Positions 11,062-22,292 of a DNA stretch of 60,000 nucleotides are shown piece by piece. Position 1 is the stretch's first letter. Every line of letters begins with the position of its first letter. Origin of the DNA: Takakia lepidozioides (taxonomy: Eukaryota; Streptophyta; Takakiopsida; Takakiales; Takakiaceae); assembly GCA_030704615.1 (NCBI GenBank), contig CM060732.1, positions 60,805,053-60,865,052 on the forward strand, in the 5' to 3' direction. A program made the position numbers and the translations under genes. The notes under the pieces are model-generated. The model worked only from the letters and a program-made list of their open reading frames with translations, was not told the DNA's origin and searched no databases.

Positions 11062-11671
11062 CCAGTTTCTTGTTCCTTGCACTACTACCTTCAACTACCT
11101 TGTTTAGGTCAAAGTAACCCTCAACACAAAAGGCACATATCTGTTTGGAAATCAAGTTGGATTCTTGAGCAGTTTGCAAGCAAATAAAAGCCATACAGCA
11201 ATTAGAGCTTATGGACAAAACAATGGAGGAAATGTTGAGAAAAGCGTCCTGCACCCACTGATATGAAGTGTTGGCAGCAAATGTACATAGAGACTTACTG
11301 TTGCAGCTAATGACACATGCCAAACTCAGAATGAAAACCCCATCTGCAATATGTTTTGGCAGCTCTGACTATGATTGACTGGCCTGTAACCAAAGAAAGG
11401 CTTGACATACAATCTAATCACGAGTGACGTCACCTTGCCACCTCATCTACATCTAGAGAGAGAGTAGACTGACCAAAGTCTTTGTGGTACTGCCCCTTTC
11501 GGGAGTGGTATCCAAGTCTAACGTAAAAACTGAGCATTATTGTACAGCAGTAGTACTAGACTGACAGGTGCAACTCAATGGAGGAAACAAGCACCTTGGA
11601 TGACAGGCTAGCAAGTTCTCTAAGCCACGATAAAAAAGACAATACAGTGACTAACATTCCTAGTAAACCAG

Positions 11672-13561
11672 CTAATACTGAGGGTGGCCACCATGGTGCA
11701 AAATGAGGGTAGATCGATAGAGCGTAGCTAAGTAGAAGAGCACCATCACGATCACCAACAGGTCATCCAGTAGACCCACCAATCCCAGCACTCCTGTCCA
11801 CATACATTCCAGCAAACATGAGCACCACTCACTAAAACTCCACTTGGAACCCTGCAAAGGCAACCTTTACAATCTTCACCCCCAAACACCAAGTGTATAG
11901 CCATACAGAATTGCATGGACTGTTTAATATTGGCTGCTTCTGAAACCCAAAGGATGGACCCATATTGCCCTACAATGCAAGTGATATACTTCAGCTTTAG
12001 GGAGACCTTAGTACTTTTATTTTGCTTTGGACCAAAGTGTCCAAAAATTGTGTCACAACGGGAAAACGTACCCTCAGGAATAAAATCGAGAGGAGAGAAG
12101 ACATAGCAAGCCAACAAAACCAACTGCACACAGCCATTCACCCACAACAAATTAGATTGCATGCATGGGATGAAAAAAGTTTTTCTGTGGTCATCTATGC
12201 TCTTTCACATTATGGCAACAGGGTGCAAATAGGTGTGAAATGCATTTGCATGGCCCATCCAGTGGACACGAACATCAGCAACCCGGCCCTGGACTTTTAA
12301 TGGTAAAGCAATCACACTCTGCTCTCTAATACCCCACACAAGCTCCACATAAAAAGATGGCAGGGTGGTAAGTGTACAAGAAATAAAATGCGGGTGCGGT
12401 GAACAAGGGGGATTGCTCGTTGCGGGTCCATCAACTCCCAAAGCATGCGACGCAGCAGTAAAGGCATATCACGCACCCTCTGAAACAATTTCGGCTTTGT
12501 TAGCATCATATCAGACCAGGACTCTTAATAGCTTAGATAGGTCACATGCAACCAACCATGCATCTCTAGAACCTGAGTATGATGCTGGTGGGGAAGAGCT
12601 TTGGAAACGCCATTGATGCTGCTATGGGTTTAAGGCCCTAGCTTCGAACTAAATTGTTTTAATGGCTCACCTTTCCAGGCAAGGACTACCATCACAAGAT
12701 TGGCACCACATCCCACTTTTGAGGGGCTCGAAACCCACTTCTATGCAGATTGGCTTCTTGTAAGCTTCATATACTGGCACATCATCCACCTCTAGTGAGT
12801 CGAACATTTCTGGCATTTTTGGAGCTGGACAAGCAAATGGACCCCGAGCCTCAGCAATCTACTCAGGAGGGTGTAAAATGTGGACTTAAACTTCGAGTAA
12901 ATTTCACTCCACAATGAACACAATGAGGGTTCCAGGTTGAGAGCTTATTGAGGGAAGCTGCTGACAGTGATAACACAGTCCTCCCACAAGTTATCTTGCC
13001 AGAAATGGGACAAGCAAACCATACCGCCAGTCACAGGGAGATTTTGCTTATTAGAAGTAAACATAGAGAACAGGGAGCATGAGGGAGAAGACAAACAAGG
13101 TCAAGAGGGAAGTAGACACAGAAGGGAGGAGGGCTTGCCTGCAAGAAGCTGACAGCGCCTCCACCAAAAATCCGGTTGTATTTGGCAAGGTCACGCATGA
13201 TGCGCTCAACATGTGGTTCTTGTTGTTGCGACTCCGAGATGACAGTAGGAATGAGCAGTGTGATGGCACGCCTGCAAATAGGACACTTGCATGGCTGCAG
13301 CGCCGAGCTGTGCTGCCATACCCTCAATATGCACTCTCCTGCCACATCACTGCCATGTCAAGATCGCAGGAAAGAGTGCGGTAGCGGTAATGGTCTTGAT
13401 GCATAAATGGCTATGAAATGCTGTTTGATCTGACAAATCTGCTGGATATGTAAGTTTCAGGAGAACATACCACAGAACCAGTGAGCGCAGTTGGCCTGAC
13501 AAGGCAGGGTGAAGGTGTCATGACAGACAGAGCAACAATCATTTTCCGGAGGGGCATTCAT
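11672..13561 (-). CDS. RNF170-like membrane RING E3 ubiquitin ligase with DUF1232, 188 aa
   Basis: Five exons on the minus strand: 13561-13471, 13338-13139, 12479-12378, 12123-12072, 11793-11672 (567 nt in frame). Exons 1-2 build a C3HC4 RING: CSVCHDTF, CQANCAHWFCG, then ECILRVWQH and CKCPICRRAITLL. Exon 2 continues to KYNRIFGG; exon 3 has RDMPLLLRRMLWELMDPQR. Exons 4-5 give the DUF1232 segment FSPLDFIPEG, then VLGLVGLLDDLL and the last hydrophobic helix, ending HHGGHPQY. It probably acts at the ER membrane, as animal RNF170 does. Intron 2 has a GC donor (CAG|GCAAGC); the other introns are GT-AG. The Met at 13561 (MNAPPEND) was chosen as the family start; the frame stays open to an ATG at 13711, which would add 50 residues. 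Confidence 0.88.
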
Positions 13562-13711
13562 AAGTGATAAAAAGCTACTGTTTCCAGGCCCTTGGTCAAG
13601 GTCGCCCCTGCAATGTCCCCTCACCAGACTCCACACACCTCCAAACCACCGTCTAAAAATATACACCCCCTCCTTCAGCAAAGTGAATGACTGCCTGCAC
13701 TCATCATCCAT

Positions 13712-15499
13712 GCACTTTATTCAGAGGAGAATCCAAGTTGAACCCTCAGGGCAAGGCCCCACACAATAGCCCGCCTTTGCTGGAAGGCAACTGGGATAAG
13801 GGCCAGCAATACAGGGTCAGCTTCAATTCCATGAGTTGGGAGTTTGGAAAAGGTTGTCATCAATGGATCATCTTCCATAAACATATGCCTCCAAATCACT
13901 TTACCTACTCCAAATCCTCTTCTTTGAGAGTACATATAATCCCTGTGTGCCTTCCTTTCCGAATATCTGTGAACTGCTCAGGAACCAGAAGGATTTCCTC
14001 CTTACTTTCGAGGTGCTTACTTTCATAAACAAACTTACAAACTACCTAAGTGTGCTTGAAAGAATGAGGAGGTCGCATTTATGGGTGTGGTAGCTTCCAT
14101 ACCAATCTGGACAGGAAGATGCTGTATTGAGAGGAAAGTATTTGGAGTGATAAAAGGGAGTGATAAAAGAGGACAATGAGAATACCCCAAGGAAGAGCGG
14201 CAGATGAAGACAAGGGGGGCGGCAACAAGTGCCGTATACACCAACTCATCGCCCACCCCGTCTATTATGGGCATGGTCTACAGTGACCCCTGGCTTTTGT
14301 ATCGTTTGACCCAGCTCGTCGTGCCTTTGATAAACACCCCACCCACGACGGGGGTGTAAAGCTTTCAGAAGTTGGCTGTCATAGCACCTGGAGTACATCC
14401 AAGAAGTGTAAGATGTCTCTCTATCTCTGCCCCCCATCCCCATGCTCTAATAGAGCACAGAATCAATAATCACACAACAAGCCGCCTGACGTTAGCAACC
14501 CCTAATTGAAAAAATGAACTCGTCAGCAATACACACTCTCTTGGATGTCCCATCCAACACCATTAGAGAGTGCCGACCTTTACCGACAAAAGTCTACTAC
14601 TTCTTTTGCATCAGTTTCTACCACCCAAGGTACATTCTTCTCTGAAACCTGGAGCCCAATTTAAAGAAGCTGCATCTTCACCCTGAGCTCGTGGACCGAC
14701 AGAAGTCCCTATCCATCCCTAGCCAAACTTCCAAAGAGCACTGACATTTCGTGGAAGATGCCCTGTCTCTGAAAACGATCACACCACTGCCATATAAATC
14801 TACGTAACCTGTACCACTTGGCCGTTCCAACAATACCATATAGTTCCAAGCTGCCAATTGGTCAACACTGCTTTCTATATGCACATATCCGAGCAAAGAC
14901 TCCCACCATCGCAGGCTCCAGAATTGGTTGCTTTATCCCGTTTCAACAATTGAAAAGAAAGAAAATACATAGAATGAAGGAGGAGATACTGAGACGAGCA
15001 CAGCGATCGCCAAGAAATTCGGGGACAAAGATACAGAAACAGGCTCACAGAAGCACACCATCAGGCAGATCCACGACAAAATCAACAAAGAGAATACCTG
15101 CATGTTGTAGACTTGTTAAAAGGGCGACAGGAACAATCAAAGCTTAGAGGATGCAGGCACCATTGTAGAGCGCGCGAGGTCAGATCTTGGCTCCAGAGAG
15201 ATGGTGGGCTCTGTTGTGCAACGGACATAGTCGTGCTTGCCCGGCCCGGCGCTTTGTTCCTTCGCCCGGGGATGCCCCTTCCAGGCAGCCCCCGCGAAGT
15301 TTCCGTTGCACTCCCCAAGTCTTCATCTTTTTTTTCTTTTTTTCATCTTGTTTTTCAGTGTTAGCTCTGTCCCTTTGGCAGGGCAGAAACTTTGCATCAT
15401 GTTGAAGTCAATGGAGAAAATGTGGTCAATGGACCTTACACCGTGTCAAGAGTATGATTGGTCTAAAAAAGCTCTGAAGTATAAACCACATGGCAGCTT
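13712..15499. other. Region upstream of the RNF170-like gene, nothing recognised
   Basis: There are several short frames on both strands, none with family resemblance. Part of it must be promoter and leader of the minus-strand RNF170-like gene. Confidence 0.4.
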
Positions 15500-16360
15500 G
15501 TCAAAATTGTTGCTTCAATGGATAGAGCCTCTCGCGGTTTGCGGCTTGTTTTGTTTCGATTATTATTATTTTTACGGAACAGGGGACAGAGACCCTGGAA
15601 AATATATTGGAAGAAGTGGAAAAAGATGCTAGTTCAACCTCCATCAGCAAGCTGGGCCCAAATCTGTCAAAAGAGGAAGTTTGGTGGCCTTGGTGTGCTG
15701 GATCTGTAAGCACAAATAACTGCTCTTCTGGCTAAGTGGATTCCTAGGGTTTTCACCAACTTATCAAGCCCATGGAGTAGGCTGGTCAGATGCCATCTTG
15801 TTAATGCCACTCCCAGATCTAGCCCTATGTGGTCTCCCTCCCTGAGATGGACAGTGCAAGGTGGAAGCCCCAACTCGAAACCTGGTATTGGTTCCAGGGC
15901 TTGGCAAACTATTTGGACAGCCTAGTGCAAGTTAAGAGGTTTTGTCTTCCAAACCAAACCTTCCTCCTCCGATGAAGTCATCAGGCAGCATCTTTTTGGT
16001 AATTTTAACCGTGACTCAGAGGATTTGGTTCAGTGTGTTGAGAGGTGGCCGCATTGGGAATCTACAGGTTTATCTCACATGCTGCATTTTTGGGATTCAC
16101 AGAAACATGCTATCATTGACCCTGCAACAGCCTCACTTGCTCTTTCCAGCAGAAGACGAACCATGGGTTGGGATCTGGTCATTGGCAATCTACCTCCTTT
16201 CTGGACTGAACTCCTAGCCAGGAGGCATCATTTTACTCTTCCCAAATGGCTGGGGTTCTCTAATGGTGCACAGCTTGAAGCTCTAGTCTTCGCTTCCTCG
16301 AAGCTGGGAATCATTTCCGTGGTATCTGTTTCAATGTGCAGTCAAATGGACTTTTGACAA
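15500..16360 (+). pseudogene. Degenerate LINE-type retrotransposon remnant (C-terminal RT region)
   Basis: The plus strand reads WAQICQKRKFGGLGVLDL at 15656-15709, which resembles the W..VC..K..GGLG..DL segment at the end of plant non-LTR reverse transcriptases. After a stop the sequence resumes with ITALLAKWIPR, as in those elements. A further frame (16025-16357) has Trp-rich stretches like the zinc-binding tail. Stops and frame changes show it is dead. The family call is from memory of the motif. Confidence 0.55.
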
Positions 16361-16529
16361 AACCTGAAGTGTTTTGGTTGCCTGATAGCTCTGAATGATA
16401 TTTCAGTCAAATGCAGTTTGATTGGAAATTTTCATCTTTGCTGAATGGTCCTTGAGGGTAACTTGCATGTACAGAACTACTGCACTGTGTTCCCATGAGG
16501 TAGTTTGTTTGAGGGGTCATGTCTTGGTA

Positions 16530-17121
16530 GTGATCAGTATCTGCTATGTAAGCCAACGTCGAATGGTATCCTTGAGCTACATAAGTTGTCACTTATTGAT
16601 CTAGTCGCGAGCAATGATGCGTGGTTTAGGATCCGGTGATGATTCTTAGCCCACATACCTGCTATATCATCAATGGGTGAGTGAACTGTCTCTGCCCAGC
16701 CAAGGGAGTTGTAGAAACTGCCATGGGGAAACTTGAAAATCCGGAAGTAACAGTGGGAGAATTGACCAATAGGCTTTCCTTCATGACCGTTGTTGACACG
16801 GACCCATACCACATACTGCTTGGCCTTCATTTCTTGAAGAAGTTTGGGGCAGTAGTTGATACTGAGACGAAGACAATGAGGATAAGGTATGGACTCGGTT
16901 TGCCCACTTTCCTTTGCACACCATTAACCAAGTGGAGTATGAGGAGGAAGGTTCAAAGAAGATGTTCGATCGCAAGACTTGTTGTTTGTGAGTTACCAGA
17001 GCAAAATCACAGTTATGATGACATCATGGATGTCTCGGCTTCAGCATCTCTGTTGGATCTTGAAGTAAGGAGAGACCGTGAGCTCACTACATCCACTATA
17101 AGACATGGGGGCCAGGGTTAA
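16530..17121 (+). pseudogene. Retropepsin-like fragment of an LTR retroelement
   Basis: The 16681-17121 frame contains VDTDPYHILLGLHFLKKFGAVVDTETK written in pieces: PYHILLGLHFLKKFGAV resembles the LLG.DFL..FGA.VD segment of Ty3/gypsy-type aspartic proteases. The upstream catalytic D(T/S)G region is not intact. No reverse transcriptase, integrase or LTR was identified around it. Confidence 0.5.
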
Positions 17122-17600
17122 TTGGCGAAGTTGGGGTTAATTGGCGAAGTTGGGGTGACGCTGCGCAACGCCCCCATTTGGGGCAGGGTCACAGCTCCAG
17201 ATTGCGACGTCCGGACGTCGTAGAGGCGTCGCACCCGAAACGTCACTAAAAACCGACGTCAAGGGGGTCGTAAAGTGACGCCGGCACGACTTGCGACGTA
17301 CAGGCGTCGCAAAAAAAATGCCCATCCCCGGACCCAGCCCTAGCGTTGCTATAGCGCCATGTGCCCCCAGCGACATTTTGCGACGTCGGGGGATCGTAAA
17401 GCCCGGAATTTTTTATTTTTAAAAAAACATTGTGACCCCCCGGCGTCACATCGTGCGAGGCGGGGCGCTGCTGAGGATGCCCGACGTTGGGGCTGCTGCG
17501 ACTGCGACTCCCCAGCGTCGCAATTTCCGGCAGCTGCGACGCCCCAGCGGCGAGACGACGCAAACCCACGCCCCCCCACCCCCTTGCAGTAGGGGTCAAA
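17122..17600. repeat. CpG-rich block with GCGACG/CGTCGC motifs
   Basis: About 480 bases are dense in CpG, unlike the rest of the window. It carries many copies of GCGACG or CGTCGC and GACGTC. CGACGTCCGGACGTCG at 17205-17220 is a perfect 16-base palindrome. At the left edge a roughly 20-base unit (TTAATTGGCGAAGTTGGGGT) is tandemly repeated twice. It may be the subterminal repeat zone of a DNA transposon or a young insertion. Confidence 0.6.
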
Positions 17601-17996
17601 GGAGATTCCAGTGATGAAACAGAGATTCAGGAGTGTGTGAAACAAGTTGGTAAAGCAGCCAAGATTTTGGAAGAGCAAGAAGCAGTGTTGGAGGATCAAG
17701 CTTTGTCTAAGCTTCTTGGGATGGAAGTACCAGCCAAATTGGCCTCATCATTAATACAAGGAGCCTATGTCAAGGCATGGGAAGGGGAGCTGGCAAACAC
17801 CAATGCAAAAATTGAAGACGACTTCCATGCAGATTGGAAACTGGTCAGTAGCCATGAAGGAGAGAGGGGGTTGAAAGATGATTTGAGCTGGCTCAATCAA
17901 ATTGCCACAAATGGAGGTCATAATGAGGCAAGTATCCGTTGGCAGAACTTGCACGCTAGGATCATGGCTTGCATGCTAGGATCATGGCTTGCATGA
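17601..17996 (+). other. Open frame of unknown origin downstream of the CpG block
   Basis: The frame is open from within the CpG-rich block to 17996. After about 17600 it becomes a charged, helix-prone sequence (EIQECVKQVGKAAKILEEQE, then WEGELANTNAKIEDDFHADW). It ends in a short tandem duplication of AGGATCATGGCTTGCATG. No family was recognised; it could be a transposon gag-like or captured gene piece. Confidence 0.3.
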
Positions 17997-18239
17997 GTCA
18001 AGAACTGTCGGAGATACAGAAAAGGGATTTAGAGGGTTAGCTTCATCAAAACCAAGATGCTCTGCTCTTAGTAAGGAAGACCTAGGTTTTTGCTCGGTTG
18101 TTGAACATGTCATTGATACTCAAGGGTTTCCCCCTTGTATAAGTCAACCCCAGTCGCTTGTCAGAGTGGGAAGAAGAAGAGATACAGACCAAAGTTATGT
18201 TGTTTTCTCTCGGGAGTTCCACTGCAGCTGATTTGAGCT

Positions 18240-19347
18240 CTGCTTGAGAGGCGCAGCTATCATACGTTCCTTCCACACTTTCTCGGCAAGGCGGATGATC
18301 AGAAGGAAAGCTCGTGAGGGATTTCCCAAGAAACATGATGCTTTGGATCCACTAGCCCTCCATTTGCGGGTTGTACATTCCAATGTCAACTTCTGTATCT
18401 GAATTCATCCGTGCAAACAATGCTTCCACCCCTGTTACAACAGCACTAGGCAGTTGAAATAATTCATTGACACCTTCCAATGTGAATAACTGCATGCAAA
18501 TCTAGCCAAATCCTTGAACAAAATGGCATAGATCTTAGGTGATCCAGTTAGCTACTAACCTGTGATAAGAGGAATTATGTAGCCCATAGCCTGCACACCA
18601 AGCATCCCAAACGAGATGTAGGACGTCGACTCCAGATGACTCTTGACATGTGACAATTGGGCACCAATACATAGTAGCATCAGAGTTAGGGTTGCCACAC
18701 TGAACGACCATTTCAGACTCTTCCGAGAAATGATCTCATCCTACTTTTTTTTACTGGTCGACAGCCCTCCAAGTACATTTTCCCATCCTTGGGATTACAC
18801 AGACCTTCTGCAAAATACACGAACTTAATCTTGGTCAAGTGAGCTCCCACTTTGAAGTATTCTGGTTGCTTGCTTGGGCGGCTTGAGCGAGGATTCGCTT
18901 TTAACGATTGTCATGTGGTCCTCAAGTGCAATCACACTAAAGCTCATATAATCCAACCTGGACTGGTGCTTCTGATGTGGAAGCAGAAATGATTCAACTA
19001 AAAGATCTCTGCTTAAGATGTTATAAATAAATCATCAAGTCCATGGAGAGCAGGGTAACAGGGTAACAAAACATGCTAGCCCGGATTGATCTGGACCGAA
19101 CGAGGTTAGGTTCATACCTTTCCATTACTGCACCTGCCTCCCTGATGTTGTCGTACTTGTACTGAAGCTGTTTGGACACTAGCTGGGACATCCTGGTTGT
19201 GGCGAGACATGTGGAAGAGAGAGGGTTGAATGAACTAGAGTGGTTGAGAGGCCAGATGCTGGAAATGGTGCCTTCCACAATGATGCGCTGATTGAGAGAA
19301 GAAAACCGCTCGAATGTGGAGGCAGATATTGATATCACGATCATCAC
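18240..19347 (-). pseudogene. DUF2921-like plant membrane protein, broken
   Basis: On the minus strand a membrane segment reads LTLMLLCIGAQLSHVKSHL then SYISFGMLGVQAMGYIIPLI. A phase-1 intron (18559-18432) follows, then GVEALFARMNSDTEV. This matches my recollection of the DUF2921 C-terminal region (GMLGVQALGY..PL.TG.EALF). Upstream, EGLCNPKDGKMYLEGCRPV resembles the family's P..GKMYLVGCR motif, but in a different frame. A frame at 19021-19347 (LQYKYDNIREAGAVMERYEP) may be an earlier part. After the intron the frame meets a stop, and the expected RLAEKVWKER segment lies in another frame. Frameshifts and early stops point to a pseudogene. Confidence 0.55.
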
Positions 19348-22292
19348 TCATATCGCTGTTCTTGCACCAGCATAGCATGCCACCATGCATATCTGCCCAA
19401 ACTCAATTTTGCAGGAGCCTTCCACTACAAGAGTATGCCCATTAAATAGTCTCTAACGAAGTGCTTATAGGATTGGGGACGATCGTACCTGCCTAGCACC
19501 GACAAACGGGTCTCCATGGGAGCATTGATACAATGTTGAACCACGGATTTCGGCGCCATATAGTGCAGATCAAATCTTTTCCTACACACACATAGTCTCT
19601 GTTAAAATCCCCCACAACAAACAATGCGTTACAAGTACATTGTCTCTGTATCTGTCAGACCATATGGGGACCATAGGCTGGCCATCAGAGGGCTCAACAC
19701 CTCCATGAAAATCCGTTCCGAGAGTTCAAGAAGCTTTAGCCAGTTCGAAAAATTGTTTTGCGGCTTTTTCGGGCAGTCCGGACAGGTTCCGGAAAAAATT
19801 GCCTGCGAGGAAACGTGTCGACGACGCTAAAACTAGTCCTCGCCCTTGAGTCGTTGCTAGAATGACAAAATCCATCGGTTGTCCTCAGGACAATGTAACC
19901 TCATCCATGTACACTACCGTCATACAAATTGACTATGAGTGGTGAACTAGATTTGGTCAATAGATTTGGTCAATTGTCGTTGACCATGGTCCTTCCACCC
20001 ATTCCGGAGTTCCGGAGTCGTGTACTCATACAATTTTGACACATCTATGTATGTGAACTCACATAATCCGGAAGAGACAAATTGAACGGAACCACTTCTG
20101 AAAACGGATACAAGGTAAAATCCAGATTCAAGCACAATGTCCCAGGTACGTTCAATCATCGTCCCATACATCCACAGAGGGGACGTTGATGATGAGGCAC
20201 CTTCGGATATTTGACAGATTTGCACACATGACTCTCACAGTTTGGCCCAAGAAACCCAATTCTTCGAAAGATTGGCTATGCCCACACACATCGCGATCTT
20301 CCACTTGGGAAGATCGCAAAGAGTACGAATTAGGCACAGGAGACAGAAGATCATGCCCAAAATCGAAATCAGGTGAGTTAGGAACTTTAGCCATCATGCG
20401 TGCCATCGCCTTCAGCCTCATTGAGGCTAGAAGTACCGGAGGATGAACTAAAATTGGGCCAAACTCCGTTCCTCAACACTGCATTGACAACATTGGAGAA
20501 GCCAGTGGGATCACCCTCTTCCTTCCGCTCCACCCAACCGAACAAATCCGCAACGTGCCTCCGCCGCATGTACCTAAAATTTTGCAGGTTGTGGAAAAGA
20601 AGGCCAAGCAACGCACTTATGGCGCTTGAGGCCTACCAAATAGTCATTGTTCAGGGTTCCAACCAATACAACGATCTGCTCATCTATGGCACCAATCTCC
20701 CTCGCCCAAGATGCGATGTTAGTAGCCTCTTTGGCAAGATGTGCCGGTGCAGGAGGAGGCGCATTGACAAACACCATAATTTCTCGTCTCTGACAGCCGT
20801 TAAGCAGAACTTGAAAGCTTCCCACTTAGCCTCTCACAAGCTTCTGTCTCCCTGAATGCCTCCACTCATAAGCTATGGAACCAGCTCCAGGAAATCCTAG
20901 AATGCAATGCAAAATGAGACAGCACCTAAAAAGAGTGTAGAGAGACAAATTAGCTCGACGACTTCAAGTCATGCATCACACAATAAGCAACAACAATTTG
21001 CGCAAACAGAACGGCCACCTGCAAACGCGTGCGAGGCACGGTGAGAGAAAAAGAGGAACGCGGGAAGCACAATTGAAACCGCGGGAAGAAGCAGCGGCCG
21101 ACCCCCTGCTGCTTCGATCGAAGGATCTTCATGCCCTAAGCCTAACACCTGCCCAATCCGCTTTTGCACACCTGTTCCTGACATCGGGCGTCTTCTCAGG
21201 CAATTGATGTTTTTGGAAATTGAAGCAGATGTTTTTGGATTGCATGCGAGAATCCCAATCCTTTTCGCAACAATTGAGCATGGCACCGCGGCTCACTACA
21301 AATCCTTCTGATGACTTGCCCTCACAGCCAAAGGAGCAGCAGCAAGTACATCTGCCTCTCATTATTCACATAAGTGATCCCTTAGTGAGGTGTAATTTTA
21401 TTGATATTAATTGAAGCAGCATGACGGACCAAAAGCTTCGTTTTTGGGATGTTGGATGGTTACTGGAAGCAAGAGAAAAAGACCTCACTTTTCTTGAAGG
21501 GGATTTCAGGAGAAGTTTTCGGCTTGCTTGAGATGGGCAGCTCAAGTAGTTACTGAGAACACTGGGAGTCACACCAGCGATAGGGACCTGCTTTGGTGGA
21601 CACTGGCAGTATCGCTTACTGTTGCATGAAACTATGCACAGTTGTTTCATATATGCTCCCAGATCTGGTCTCCAACTGTAGCAATTGTGTTCTGAAGTGG
21701 GTCCCCCAACCCTGAACTCCAACATGCACAAACCGATGTTATAGTGTGAGGAAGTCAAGCCGCATCAATCAATAACAACATACCCAAATACCCTTACAAT
21801 CACTATATGAACTTTCAAGCAGCCACCATGGGATTGGATCTTGGTTGGTTAAGGCTAGCTTTTGACGATATTCATGCAAGTCGTCAAGGGCTCCATCCAA
21901 AGCCGCACCACAAGAAACAAACAAACATGTCCAAATGTAAGATGCTGAACAAACTTGTGCATAGGGCTGCCCCTCTCATCAAGCTCATTCAAATTCATAT
22001 TCACTTCCCTCTTCATATCCACCACCCAAACCCAGAATTAGGACAGCACTCTGATTTCCATCCACTGTCACCAGAATCAGTCAAATATCACCGCTTCAGT
22101 CAAGTGCAATTATGGGCTGACTTCCCACCTATGCCGGGTAGACCCCACTATCATTTCCCGTGGATATGCCACAGGAAATGCACTCAACAGTACATCATGG
22201 TCAATACTCTCAGGAAATGGTGGATGATCTGAGTAGCTACACAGATCAATGAATGAAGCAAGAAACTCGCATCTTTCCAAGAAAACATCCTT
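19348..22292. other. Intergenic region without a recognised gene
   Basis: Several minus-strand frames (20152-20421, 20387-20611, 20574-20825) might be further decayed pieces of the DUF2921-like gene or another element, but I cannot match them. The 21366-22292 part lies just 3' of the DYW PPR gene and probably includes its 3' untranslated region. Confidence 0.35.

Larger units (their letters stand above)
9921..11671. other. Intergenic region upstream of the decarboxylase, with duplicated segments
   Basis: No gene is supported. The region holds a direct repeat (10443-10620 and 10898-11061) and short repeats of GTAGCTTACTATAGCTTTT. The minus-strand frame at 10955-11323 lies partly in the repeat and looks non-coding. 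Confidence 0.45.

Noticed and set aside
10955-11323. 122-codon minus-strand frame with a hydrophobic end
   Set aside because: It partly lies in a direct repeat that has no matching frame in the other copy.
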